Below are positions 1-11,167 of a stretch of 64,000 nucleotides of DNA, piece by piece. The notes under the pieces are model-generated. The model searched no databases, was not told where the DNA came from, and worked only from the letters and a program-made list of their open reading frames with translations. Both the position numbers and the translations under genes were made by a program. The DNA is from Rhodotorula mucilaginosa. Its lineage: Eukaryota > Basidiomycota > Microbotryomycetes > Sporidiobolales > Sporidiobolaceae. Location: NCBI GenBank assembly GCA_034406715.1, contig CP137876.1, positions 350,001-414,000 of the forward strand, given 5' to 3'. How positions within the stretch are numbered: position 1 is the first letter of the stretch; every line of letters begins with the position of its first letter.

Positions 1-2065
1 CAACTCCTTGTCGACTCCGCGCGGCGCGTGCCGGATCCGGTGCTCCTCCTTGGTCCTCCTCGCTTCGAGCATCTCGCGCTTGAGTTCGCTCGCCTTGTGG
101 ATCGGTTTCGGGAGGTACCGCGTCCGTTCGACCTTGGCGACGTCGCCGACGGTGCCCCATTTCTCGCGGAGGCCGTCGCGGTACTCTTTCCGGACTTGCT
201 CGCGCTTGTCGACGACGCCGAGCTTCTCGCTCGCGTGCGCTTTCCAGATTCGCAGGTTCGCGTCGTCCGAGCCGGACAGGACGAAGCGCGAGTCGAGAGT
301 GTAAGCGGTCGCGAAAACCCTGCGAGCGAGAGAAGAAGAGAGTCAGTCCCGGCAACTTTGGGGTCAATGGATCGATCATGCGATGAATGGACGGAACGCA
401 CCGCTGCATCCGCTTTGTGTGATAGGTATCGCGACTGCCGCCCTGGCCTTGCTTCCACAGCCGCAATGTCCGGTCATAAGATCCCGACACGAACTCGCGA
501 CCAGTTGGTGACCAGTCGCAAGACATGACGCTGCGAAACGAAACGAGCGCATCAGTCCCTCAGCTCGACGTCACGAAAACGGACCGAGGCGAGGCACGCA
601 AGAACGAGACGCACGCTCCGACGTGTCCCTTGTAGATCTGAGTCGTCGTGCTCAGGTTTCGCATGTCGAATGTGTAGAGGTTGTGGTCTTCGGAAGCGCA
701 GAGCAGGACGGGCGGTTGCAGCGGGTTGAATACGAGCTGGTTCACGCGCATCTGTGCACCGCAGCTTGTTCCCAGTCAGCACTTCCAGACCCACTTATAT
801 CGCGAGGCATCGTAGCAACGTTTGAACAAGGACGAAAGGGGGTACTGACCTGCATGGCGACGCGGCCGAGTGCCTTTCCGCTCCGCAGATCGTACAAGCA
901 CACGGTGCGATCACTGCCACTGCTCGCGAGTACGCTCGTCTCACTCTTGTTGAAGGCGACGCAGACGATGTGTTCGCCAGACGACGAAGTCGACGTCGAG
1001 TGGAACTTGAGGGTCGAGAGCGGCGCCGTCTTGGTCTCGTCCCAAATCTCAATGTTGGAAGAACCGGTTGCGAAGATGGGGTCGTAGCGGTGATGGGAGA
1101 TGGAGCTGCGCGGACGTAGCCAGAATGGGTCAACTTGGGCGATCCGATGAACAAGGTCTCGAAGGAAAAAGAAAACTGACTTGAATGCGGCTTTGCCTGC
1201 AAAGGTTTGTAGTGGCTGCGGAAGTGGCGTTTCTCAACAGAGTCAGTGGGGGGGCAGAAAGTGCCGGAATGGATTCCTCGGGACGCACTCTTGCGCTCTT
1301 GCCGCTAGCGCCTCGGACGTCCCACAGCTTGACCGTCTTGTCGACTCCGCAGGTGAGCACGCGCGAGCTGCCCCTCGCCTCGGCTTCGTCGAGCTGGAAA
1401 TCTGCGCCTGCCTCGTACTCGTCCTCGTCGAGTTCGTCTTCGAGTCCGGCTCGCCCTTTGCCCTTGAAGCCGATCTCTGTCCGTTTCCGTTTCCTCGAGC
1501 GTTCGTTGGCGCCGACGGGTTTCTCGACGCGGCCTTCCTCTCCGACCATGGGATGCGAGAAGGCGACGCCCTTGATCATTCCGCGGTGAGCGTCCTGGAC
1601 GGACCAGACTGCGCGTTTGGCGCCGAGGTTCCAAACCGAGACTTGGCCGTCTCCGGACGCGCTCGCGACCCGCCCGAGCGCGCCGGCCTCGTCTTTGGCG
1701 AGGGCGTAGACGCCGTCGGTGTGACCTTCGAGGGAAGCGACGAACGGTTTGGCAAACATGCGTTCGAGTTTGGCTGCGGTGACGGCGCGGGTGTACTCCC
1801 TCGACCTGGCAAAGGGATGGAGGGTCGGGTCGAGGTTGCGGGCGACGGGAGCGGTTGCCGAGGACGAGGTCGGGAGGTGCTCCTCGAGGCTCCTGTGGAG
1901 GGTTTTGATCTTCTGCTCACGCGTGGGGAGTGTCAGCCGGTGTGGACCTTGCAAGTGATTGCTGAGCACGGGGGAGGCGGCGGCGATGAGGGGTGGTCAT
2001 CCCCAGCGAGGGGCTTCGATGCGGTGTGGGGTGGATTGAGATGAATGTCTCTAGCTCACTACCAT
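1..2065 (-). CDS. SOF1: Sof1/DCAF13-like WD40 protein of the SSU processome (partial, 3' end beyond window)
   Basis: U3 snoRNP-associated WD40 protein needed for 18S rRNA processing in the nucleolus. The N-terminal part has the family signature: KIKTLHRS, then NLDPTLHPFARSREY and KLERMFAKPFVASLEGH, followed by WD blades such as LTCGVDKTVKLWDVRG and MRVNQLVFNPLQPP, and a basic C-terminal region that runs off the window start still open (ends ...KEEHRIRHAPRGVDKEL). Start: a 6-nt first exon (2060-2065, ATG GTA) with a GTGAGC donor joins exon 2 at 1912, giving MVKIKTLHRS; the 147-nt intron has CTGAC before the CAG. Several further short introns split the propeller. Transcribed divergently from GPN3. 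Family call is strong; exact internal exon borders and the C-terminus are not resolved. Confidence 0.88.
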
Positions 2066-2297
2066 GGTCCCAGCTGCTGCTCTAGTCTGTGTCTGCAGAG
2101 AGGGCGACCAGTGTCGGCTCGAGAAGGTCGAGTTTGACGCGGAAGCAATCTCAAATCAACCTCATCTCTCCCGACTCTCTACACTCGCCGTTCACCTCGT
2201 CGAGCAGGCTGGAAAAGCTCGCAGGATCGTTTAGGGTTGCGCTAATTCGCCTGGGAACGGACCGATTCTCGCTCGTCAACGCGACACCAAACCCAAC
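2066..2297. promoter_or_regulatory. SOF1/GPN3 divergent promoter
   Basis: The two start codons lie 232 bp apart on opposite strands, so the segment must hold both promoters and both 5' leaders. No clear TATA box was seen. A shared promoter is inferred from spacing only. Confidence 0.5.
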
Positions 2298-3677
2298 ATG
2301 CGCTGTGAGTAAACTCTCCATGCAGACTCTAGCCTCGCGCCGAATGCCAGTCAACTGACACGAGTCTCGTCTCGGTCCTTGCACAGACGCCGTACTCGTC
2401 ACCGGCCCCGCAGGCGCCGGCAAATCCACCTTCTGCGCCTCGCTCATCACGCACGCCCAGTCGCTCGGCCGCTCCGTCCACTTGTTCAACCTCGACCCGG
2501 CAGCCGACAAGTTCGAGTACCCGCCCAGCCTCGACATTAGGGACCTGATCAGCTTGCAGGACGTTATGGAGGATCTCGAGTTGGGGCCCAACGGCGGTTT
2601 GGTCTACTGCTTCGAGTGAGCTCCTCCTCATCCCTCCCTCCCTCGCTTCCGCTTCGAGCCTTGCGCTGATCTCCTGCGACAATCAGATACCTCATGCAGA
2701 ATCTCGATTGGTTGCAAGAAGCACTCGGTGACTATGAGGACGACTATGTACGTCCGGACCCAGCGCTGTACCCGCGCGTTCTCGAGTCCAGAACACTCGG
2801 ACGCCAGCTGATCTTCTACCCGACCGCCCGTACAGCTCATCATCGACTGCCCTGGTCAAATCGAACTGTACACGCACATCCCCATCCTGCCCCGCCTCGC
2901 CAAACTGCTCACCACCAACCTCAACATCAACCTCGTCGCGTGCTACCTCCTCGAGTCGCAATTCATGGAAGACACGGCAAAGTACTTTTCAGGTGTCTTG
3001 TCGGCCATGAGTTGCATGATCGGTCTCGAAGTCCCGTTCGTCAACGTCATGAGCAAGATGGACCTCGTCCGGAAAGAGGGCAAGCGGAAAAAGGAGGTCG
3101 ACCGGTCAGTTTCCCTCTTTCAAGGCGCGCCCCCGCGTCATGTTTTTTCCCGGCCATGGTGGGCTCACGCGATGCCCGCAACGCTCTGGCAGGTTCCTGG
3201 ACCCGGACCCTGAATTGCTGCGGACCTCGGCCACTGCCGAGTTGAACCCAAAGTTCCACCAACTCAACAGCGCCCTCGTCCACTTGGTACGTTCGGCTGC
3301 CCAAACGGTTTGACCCGATCGAGCCTTTCTCTCGCTTCCTCTCGGCGTGTCCTCTCCAAGCTCACACTGCGCCGGGCTTGCGCAGATCGAAGACTTCAAC
3401 ATGGTCCAATTCCTCCCGCTCGACGTGACGGACGAAGACAGCGTCGGAGTCGTCCTCAGTCATCTCGACAATGCGATCCAGTACGGCGAGCACGAGGAGC
3501 CGAAAGAACCTGCAGATGTGAGTTTCCGGCGGGGGATGTCGCCCGAGGTTTCCGCCGCCACAAGGTGTTTGCGTGCAAGCAGGCTGCTTGTGCGTGCGCG
3601 GTGTGCAAAAGATCTTCTCAACTGACTCTCTGGGTGCCGCGCAGATGGACAACGGCGACTTTGACACGGGCGAATGA
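2298..3677 (+). CDS. GPN3: GPN-loop GTPase 3
   Basis: Small GTPase of the GPN family, implicated in assembly and nuclear import of RNA polymerase II. Exons read as 2298-2304, 2387-2615, 2687-2747, 2836-3104, 3193-3286, 3386-3517 and 3645-3677. The first exon is only 7 nt (ATG CGC T) and yields [17 protein letters not shown], a P-loop start typical of the family. The GPN loop is present ([10 protein letters not shown]), followed by [16 protein letters not shown] (G3) and NVMSKMDLV (G4). The tail DNGDFDTGE is acidic. GPN3 rather than GPN2 is chosen from the [11 protein letters not shown] context and the [16 protein letters not shown] stretch. All junction phases agree. Confidence 0.93.
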
Positions 3678-4083
3678 GAGAAGACTCAATGCAAATCGCG
3701 TCGTCGCGGCAGATCGAGCGCCATGCCACAAGTTGACTTGCGCCCGCTGTTCGCTGCATCTGCCCGACTTGCCCTCTTTGTCTTTCTCTAGCCCCTTGCT
3801 TGTTGTAACAACACCCCACGGTCGCAACATATATCCCGTTCTCCAAAATCCGCGGATGCCGGAAAGAGAGAGAGCTGTTTTGCGTTGAAGCGAGAGCGAT
3901 GAGCTGGGTCAGCGTAGCGCCACTTGGTTGCGTACAGGCTCACCTAGAGGTGCCCTGCTCGGTGCGACCACTCTCCAGTGCTCCGTCTGCATCTGCCCAG
4001 CCGCACTCGCGCCTTCTGCAGCGCCGAGCGACGCCCTCTCCTCCTCGCTCTCTTGTTTCGCTCTCTCGCTTTTTTGTGCCAAC
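3678..4083. other. Intergenic region GPN3-ENP2
   Basis: About 400 bp between two tandem plus-strand genes. It becomes pyrimidine-rich toward 4084, as 5' leaders do throughout this window. No gene is supported. Confidence 0.5.
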
Positions 4084-6917
4084 ATGGTCGTGTCGCTCGC
4101 TTCGACCGGTGGCGCAGCCAAGATCTACTGCGTCAATGGAGGCGGCATGACCTCGAAGAACGCGGCGGCGTGGCTCGACGCCAAATTGACGGACAAGAAC
4201 AAGCGGAGGAAAAAGGGCGGGCAGGGTGGAACGGGAGGAGAGGGAGAGATTAGGCTCATCCAGGTGCGTGTGACAGGACGGTCTTGGAGGAGGCGGGGAG
4301 TCGCGCGCGTCTGACGGGGTGACTTGACAGGACTTTGACTTTCCCGAGGCGAGCAACAAGATCAAGACGACGCGGGATGGGAAATACCTCCTCGCGACGG
4401 GCACGTACAAGCCCAGGATGAAGGTGTTCGACCTCGAGGAACTCAGTATGAAGATGGAGCGCGTCACAGACAGCGAGAATGTCGACTTTTGCGTGCGTCC
4501 TTCTTTCTTTGGTTGTCGTGTCCCTGTCACTCTGTCTCGCGCTGACAAGGTCCGCTGCTTCTGGCATGCAGATCCTCTCCTCAGATTGGATGAAGACCCT
4601 CCATCTCCAATCTGATCGATCCCTTGAGCTGCACACCCAATCCGCCGCGCACTACCGAGTCCGGATGCCCCGGCAAGGTCGTACTCTCGCCTACCATTTC
4701 CCGACCTGCGACGCCCTCGTCGGTGGTTCCGGACCTGAAGTCTGGCGGATGAACCTCGAAGTCGGACGGTTCATGAAGCCGTTCGGGTTGGAAGGCGCGG
4801 CAGACTATGACGGCGGCGAAGGCGGGAGGGCATCAGGCGGAGGGGGGTCCACGGGAGATGCCGTGACGGGCGTCAACGCGATCGATATCAACCCGGCTCA
4901 TCAGTTGATGTGTTTCGGTACCGAGACGGTCAACGGGCAGGGCACGGTCGAGATGTGGGACCCGCGGAGTCGAGCGCGAGCGGGCATCTTGCGGCTACCG
5001 TACGCTTCGTTGCTGGCGTCGAGCATGTCGAGCGCGACTCTGAAACACCCGCGGTTACCCGGCGTCGACGACGCGCTCACGAACGGAGGCGTCTCGGTCA
5101 CTTCCCTCGCGAACCGGATGGACGGACTCAACCTCGCGGTCGGAACCTCGACTGGTCACGTCCTCTTGTACGATCTGCGCGCGAACCGACCCTACACCAC
5201 CAAGGACCAAGGCTACGGGTTGCCGGTCAAGAAAGTCGAATGGGTCGAAAGTGCTCCGGCGACGAGCAGCGATGCGGACCGCGAGGGAGGATGGGTGGCG
5301 AGTGCCGACGAGAAGGTCGTCAAGATCTGGGGCAAGGACACCGTGAGTCTTGACGCTGTGAGGTGAGGGCGAACGGAACATTGACGCCAGGTCTTTCTTC
5401 CTCTCGCAGGGCAACAACTTGGTCGCCATCAACCCGCCGATGCCGATCAACGACCTGCACATCTACCCCGGCACCGGTCTCGTCTTCCTCGCGAACGAGA
5501 CGTCTCCCATGACGGGTTACTATGTTCCGCAGCTCGGCCCCGCGCCCAAGTGGTGCCGCTTCCTCGACAACATGACGGAAGAGATGGAGGACGACCAAGA
5601 GACGCTCGTCTACGACGACTACAAGTTTGTCGACCGGCAGGAGCTCGACGAGCTCAACCTCGGTCACCTCATCGGTACCGACACGCTCAAGCCATACATG
5701 CACGGTTTCTTCGTCGACCTGCGGCTGTACACCAAGGCTCGCGCGATCGCGAACCCGTTCCAGTACGCCGAGCACCGCGACAAGCTCATCCGCGACAAGC
5801 TCGCGGCCGAGCAAGAGTCGCGCATCCGCGGCGCCAAGAAGGTCACCGGATCCTCCTCGGTGCCCGGGGTCAAGGTCAACAAGTCGCTCGCGAAGAAGCT
5901 CCGTGCCGAGGAAGAGGCGGCGCGGAAACGCGAGGCCGGCGAGGTCGACGACGAAGAGGACGGCGATGGTCGTCGCAAGCGCAAGAAGAAGCAGCAGGCC
6001 GTCGACGGGCCGAACCTGCTGCAGGACAACCGATTCGCCGACATCTTTACGAACCCCGACTTCGAGATCGACGAAGAGTCACGAGAATTCATGCTGCTCA
6101 ACCCTTCTGGAGGACCGGTTAGTACTGATCTTTCCCCTTGTTTGCACCGTTCTATAACCGACGCTGATGCTCTCGCCCTGTCATCCTGCAGCGACACAAC
6201 GTTCCCGAGAAGGACTCGGACGAGTCCGGGGCCGATGAAGACGACGACGCAGCAGCAGGCTTCGATCAGGGCGATAGCGACGAAGACGACGAGGAAAGCG
6301 GGTCCGAGGCGGACAGTGACGAAGCAAGCGACGACGACTTCGCGCGAGAGTCACGAGCTGTGCCCAAGGCAGCACCTGCTCGATCACTCGCTGCGACGAC
6401 CAAGAAGGGCTCAGCATCTTCGTCTTCAAAGCAAAGCAGTCGACCACGACCCACGCTTGTTGCAGCGGACGACTCGGACGACGAGACGCTCTCGCATGCT
6501 CGCGCACGGCCGCTTGCGTTGGAAGACCGTGCGAAGCAGACTTTTGCTCAGCGAACTCGGCAGGTCGCCGGTCGTGGCAGCGACGGCGCGTCCCGCAAGC
6601 GCGCCACGCTCGACTCGGCAGACCAAGACGGCGGCGACGAGATTATCCGCGGTGCTCCGGGAGGAGGTATGGAGATGTCGTTCATCCCGCAGACGAAACC
6701 CCAAGACGAAGCGGCTACGAAGCGCAAAGTGCAGAAGGAGAAGCGGGACAAGGAGAAGAAGGACAAGGCGAGCTTTGGTATGGGTCTCGAGCGGACGAGC
6801 GGCGGAGCGGCCAACGAAGAGGCAGAGCGCGAGCTCGAAGGCGACGAGGGTAGCGGCCGAACCAAGATGCGGAAACCTCTGCGCAGCGCTTCGCGCAACA
6901 AGACGCGCTTCCTGTAG
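4084..6917 (+). CDS. ENP2: Enp2/NOL10-like WD40 nucleolar protein
   Basis: Essential pre-40S/90S factor of the nucleolus. Exons 4084-4263, 4331-4492, 4572-5342, 5410-6117 and 6192-6917. N-terminal propeller begins MVVSLASTGGAAKIYCVNGG; family landmarks include YKPRMKVFDLEELSMKMER, HAQYRIRIPR-like HYRVRMPRQGRTLAYHFP, and a NUC153-type segment RFADIFTNPDFEIDEESREF near 6030-6090. The C-terminal third is acidic, then rich in Lys, ending with the conserved EMSFIPQTKP region and a KKDKASFGMGLER block. Length and domain order fit the family. It is one of three SSU-processome genes in the first 15 kb of the window. Confidence is high; exon borders are consistent in phase. Confidence 0.92.
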
Positions 6918-7286
6918 AGTGTCGCTGGCTGCTGCTCCTGCTGCAATCCGTCCTTTACGCGCGCTCTGGCTTGGATGGCTCGTGAGAGCGATTTTGTAAT
7001 ACAAGGATTGGGCACACTGCTTTGCGTTGCGGTGGATATGTTTGGATGCGGACCACGTCGGAGGAGCGTGACATAGGTTGGTTGCGAGGGCGATATGGAC
7101 AACACGGGTGACGGAAGTGGAAGGACGAAAAAGACCAGAGGAGGATCTCCCAAAATGTGATAATGGCAGACCGGGAGGAGGAGGAATAACCGAGACCCAA
7201 GAGTGTATATATATGGAACTATGCACACGAGTTTAAAAGACCGGAATGAGATGGAGAGGGAAAAGGGGAGAGGGCTGGCGCAATGG
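6918..7286. other. Convergent 3' region ENP2 / C2H2 gene
   Basis: Both neighbours end here. An AT-rich patch with a short TA repeat lies near 7203-7215, and could serve 3'-end formation. Nothing else is recognised. Confidence 0.4.
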
Positions 7287-9564
7287 TCAGGCCAGCGTTG
7301 GCGGTTCGAGTTCAACCGGACTGGCCATGATGGCGTCTTCCTCGCGCTCGTCGAAGATGGCGGGCTTCTGGCCGCCCATCGCGGCGAGTACTGCTATCGG
7401 TGCACGGGGTGCGTCGATGGGCGTCGGGAGCGAGTCGAGCGAGCTCCGGCTGGCGTTAGTCTCGCTCGAGACGGCGCTCGAGAGAGAGACGGCGCTCGAG
7501 GGTCCGGTCGAATCCGAAGTCGCGCTCGCAGCTTCGCCTTCACCGTCGCCGGGACCGGCTGCGGGAATCTCGAGTTGCGGGGCGACAGGGTGAGTCGTCA
7601 CTTTGGGTGCCAGCGTATCGTTACCGTTGGCCGGCCCTCGGTGAATCTTCAGATGTCGTCGCAGGTTGGACTGTTCCCGGAGTGCGGGTCAGGCGTGAGA
7701 AGACACGCTCAAATGGTCGGGCCGTAGCGAAAGACCCTGCGTACCTGAACTGAGAAGGCTCTATCGCAGAGGTTGCAGGTGAAGGGCTTCTCGCCCGTAT
7801 GCGAGTGCATGTGAATACGAAGCGAAGAAGGTCGCGCAAAGCGTTTGGCTGTAAGCAGTACATTGCTCAGTCAATGTTGTCCGTCTTCAGACCCGACCGC
7901 CACACGCGCAGACTCACGGCAATGGGGACAGGTGTAGCGACCGTTCTCGCTCGGCGTTCCGTCCGTCGGCGAAACCATGGTCTCCTTCGGGTTCGTAGGT
8001 GGAGGAATCGGCAATGCGTCCGGGTCCTCGTTCGAGGTCAGGGACAGACGGCCACGCTTTGATGACGGTCGAGCTTGAGATCGGGGACTCGCCGCGACGG
8101 CCGGACTAGGGGCCGACATCGGACTCGGCGCCGACGACTCGGAAGTCGGCGGGGATCCGGGCCCAATATGTGCGAGTCCGGGGGGTAGTGACGCCGGCAT
8201 CATTGGTGGTGGTGGCAGCGGGAGAGCAGATCCGAGGTTGGTGGTCTGGAGATGAGGCACTTGCCGCATTCCCATCGCCGCCGAAGGATGGACCGGTCGA
8301 TAGGCTGGATCCTTGAACGGGTAACCGTTCGGTAGCGGAAGCTCGTCCTCGTCTGTCGTCGCAGATGACAAGGCGGAAGGCGAATCGGACGGTCCGAGGT
8401 ACGCGAGGCGAGGGACCGCAGACCCGTGACCAGCGAAGGCGGGATGGGATCCGTGTCGGACCGAAACCGGCGGGTGTGGCAGTTCCTGCCCATATTCCGA
8501 CATGGAAGGGAGCTTGGCGAAGGAAGACGAGCCGGTGCGGTGGGTGCGATATGAAGCTTGTTCGACGTTGGTCGGAATCGAGACGGACCGCGGCCGGGAG
8601 AAATCCTCGGGGATCGGTGGCGACCACCTCCCGTCTCCTCCCGGCTGTACACCCTTGGCCTCCGGACCACTGCTACCCCGTTCAGAGCTCAAAGCGAAGC
8701 CTGCCGGGCGAGTGTGACCGGACCCGTACGGGTACGAGACGAAAGGGGTGGAGGCGCTCCTCGGCCGGCCGTCGTTGTTGTGGGACAGTCCGGACGGTAA
8801 AGGATGGAGGGCGTTCCCGTTCGGCAGCGCAAACGACGTCGATGACCGACGAGACGAGGGCGAAGACGGCGAGACGACCCAGTGCGCGCCGGCAGGAGGC
8901 GACTGGCTCGCCGCGCCGAATGCAAACATGGGTGCGAAGCCGTCGTTCCCGTTGCCGGACAACGGCGGCATCGGATACCCGGGGTTGTTGCTGTGAGATC
9001 CCGGGCGTCCACTGCTCGAGACTGAAGATCGCTCCGGGTCCAGTCTCGGGGAAGATGACGCGGAGTCTGCTGCAGGTCGCGGATAAAAATGATGACGGGG
9101 TGGGAACCGGTCAGCCGAATTGGACGCCATAACATCAAAAGGTTCGCCGGAATCGGTCTATAGTGTGTAGATAAACACTCACCAAACGTATAGGGCTCTC
9201 CGGACTGGTGGAGGAGGGCCGAGATGGAAGGGAGGCGAGTTGTCCTCGTTGACGCAGATCCGGCGTCATGTCGAAGAACTTCGGCCGAGCCTTCGACCGC
9301 ACCCCGAGCGAGCGACGACCCGTCCATGCGACGCCCAGGCTGCCACCAGAGATGCTCTGCGCCGAGTGTATGACCCGCGTAGCCTCGTTCAGACGCACTG
9401 TGTGACTCCCCGGGAGATCGGTTCAGGCTGTGCGGCCTGGACGACGTCGAGTTGGAAGCGACAGTCGCTGTTCTTTTTCCCGTCAGCGCCGCGACAGATG
9501 TCTCCGCTGTCAGCTCCCCGCTGCAGGCGCGCGAGTATAGGTCGGTCGGGATGTGTAGGGCCAA
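7287..9564 (-). CDS. C2H2 zinc-finger transcription factor with RLPSIS motif
   Basis: Probable DNA-binding regulator with two adjacent C2H2 fingers: first [19 protein letters not shown], second [13 protein letters not shown] joined to [12 protein letters not shown] across an intron. The PSSLR/SNLRRH pairing is widespread in fungal regulators. A long Ser/Pro-rich region precedes the fingers and an acidic tail follows. Upstream, an exon ending near 9188 carries [18 protein letters not shown] and joins in phase to [10 protein letters not shown] (near 9070); the intron has CTGAC. This makes the methionine at 9130 likely intronic and not the start. The true start is uncertain: in-frame methionines lie at 9564 and 9327, and more 5' exons are possible. 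Target genes cannot be inferred. Confidence 0.7.
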
Positions 9565-11167
9565 AGCAGCTCCAAGGCCCGGAAGGCAAGCTGGTTTCGG
9601 AGAGAGGGCGGCGGCGGCGGCTGGGGGAGATCGTCGGCGGATGGCGGCTGCCGGCGGAACCCGAGAACGTCGAACCAGCAGCAGCTGCTGGGGTTCCTGG
9701 GTCGCCTGATACGATATGCGGCGGCGCTGACTGGGCGTCTAGTCGGTGGTATGGGCGGCAGGACGCGTAGAGGGTCGTCGTCCCGCACAATGTGCACAGC
9801 AAGAGGAAAAGAACGGTGTCCTCTTCAGCTGTTCAGGCACCGCTTAACGTGCTCGACGGCTGATCCTGGGGTGCCACGGGCCGGTTGCCGCTCTTCTTTT
9901 TAATCTTCTTCCCCTCGCTTGATCTGCTTCTGAGCTTCCTCCCTCGCTCGCCCCCTGCTTTCTTTGCTCCCTCTACATAGCTGTATGCACCTGGCTACAC
10001 CGCAGGAGCCTACCCATGCTCATAGGGCCCTCTCCCGCCGTCCGTCAAGTCGCGTCGCCAGGACCTTCCTCCAGCTGCTGCGCGACCAAGCAGTGATCAA
10101 ACTTATCAGCTCCAGACCGACGTCGCTTTTCATTATCGCAGGCTTTCGCTCCACCGCGATCACCAGTTGATCCTCCTCGAGTGATGAGAGATCACAGCTT
10201 GCGCTGTCAACCCTTGCTGCAAGCACTGACGTCCCAGTACAGCTTGACGAGCGCAGCGCTTTCGCGGCGTCCGAGCGCTCCGAGCCTCCCGGCCGCGCCT
10301 CGCTTCACAGCGATATATATCCGATCACCGCCACAATCCAACGGTTCGTGTTGATCTGGAGGACCACGCGCGCGCTAGCAAAGAATCGTGTCGAGAGCGG
10401 AGGAGCGCTATACCTGGTGTAACGGTTGAGCTTGGGCTACGGGCTGTAAGCAGTACTGTGCATAGGCTTGCTCTTGCAGGCGCAAGAAGCGCAAGAATCC
10501 AGCGCATGCGGGCATCGGGGTCGAACGGAGGGAATTTGAAAAGAAAATGATCTCCGACAAAAGAAAGCTCGGTCGCCGCGCGCGTGAATTATTGGAGGCG
10601 ATCGCCGCCGTGGCCGGGGTGTTTACCGTGTTTCGAAAAAGGCCGCGTTTCTCCAGCGATTCCTCGGCTTGCTGACCGCGGCGATCGTCAGACTGTAAGG
10701 AATCTCCGCCGGGCAAAAGAGCGAGTTTGTGCTTGGTTCGTGCCTTGCTGTTTTCGGACGAGAGAGCTGGTCCAGACGACGAGTCGAGCTTGAATCAAGC
10801 ACACACTGCTTGCTGTATATCCAGCTGTGGCTAGCTGACACCTGAACGTGAGATTCCCAGCACTAGCGTATGCTCCCCGGCCCGCGCCAAAGTGCGAAGA
10901 GCTTGGACCGGCAGCTGGGCAGATCATATCTCTTGGGCGCTGCTGCAGTGATAAGATTTGGTCGCGCAGGGAGAAGAAAAGTGACCGGCCAGAGTCCGGC
11001 CAGTGACGCGGCAAAAGAAACCAGCTTCGGAAACTTCCCACACCGGTGCTCGCTGGCCAGAAGATCCGTACTGTACGACGGTGCTCTTCGAGCCACGGCG
11101 GAGCTGTGCGACACATGCGCCGCGTCAGGTTTATTGCAGAGCAAGTCGAGGGATCGCCGTACACCAC
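9565..11167. other. Long gene-free region upstream of the C2H2 gene
   Basis: About 1.6 kb between the 5' end of the zinc-finger gene and the 3' end of UTP14, the longest gene-free stretch in the window. Open frames here are short and show no recognisable protein. A pyrimidine-rich tract lies at about 9890-9970. It may hold an extended promoter, 5' leader introns or a noncoding RNA; none can be proven from sequence. Confidence 0.45.

Noticed and set aside
7290-7320. GGTTCGAGTTCAACC, resembling a tRNA B box
   Set aside because: It lies within the coding 3' end of the C2H2 gene and no acceptor stem, A box or cloverleaf could be built around it.
9128-9130. ATG at 9130 as start of the C2H2 protein
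   Set aside because: This ATG falls between a GTGAGT donor and a CTGAC...CAG acceptor; splicing joins [10 protein letters not shown] upstream to ADSASSS in phase, so the ATG is probably intronic.
9389-9802. 137-codon minus-strand frame upstream of the C2H2 gene
   Set aside because: It overlaps the better supported exon in another frame and has no recognisable protein features.
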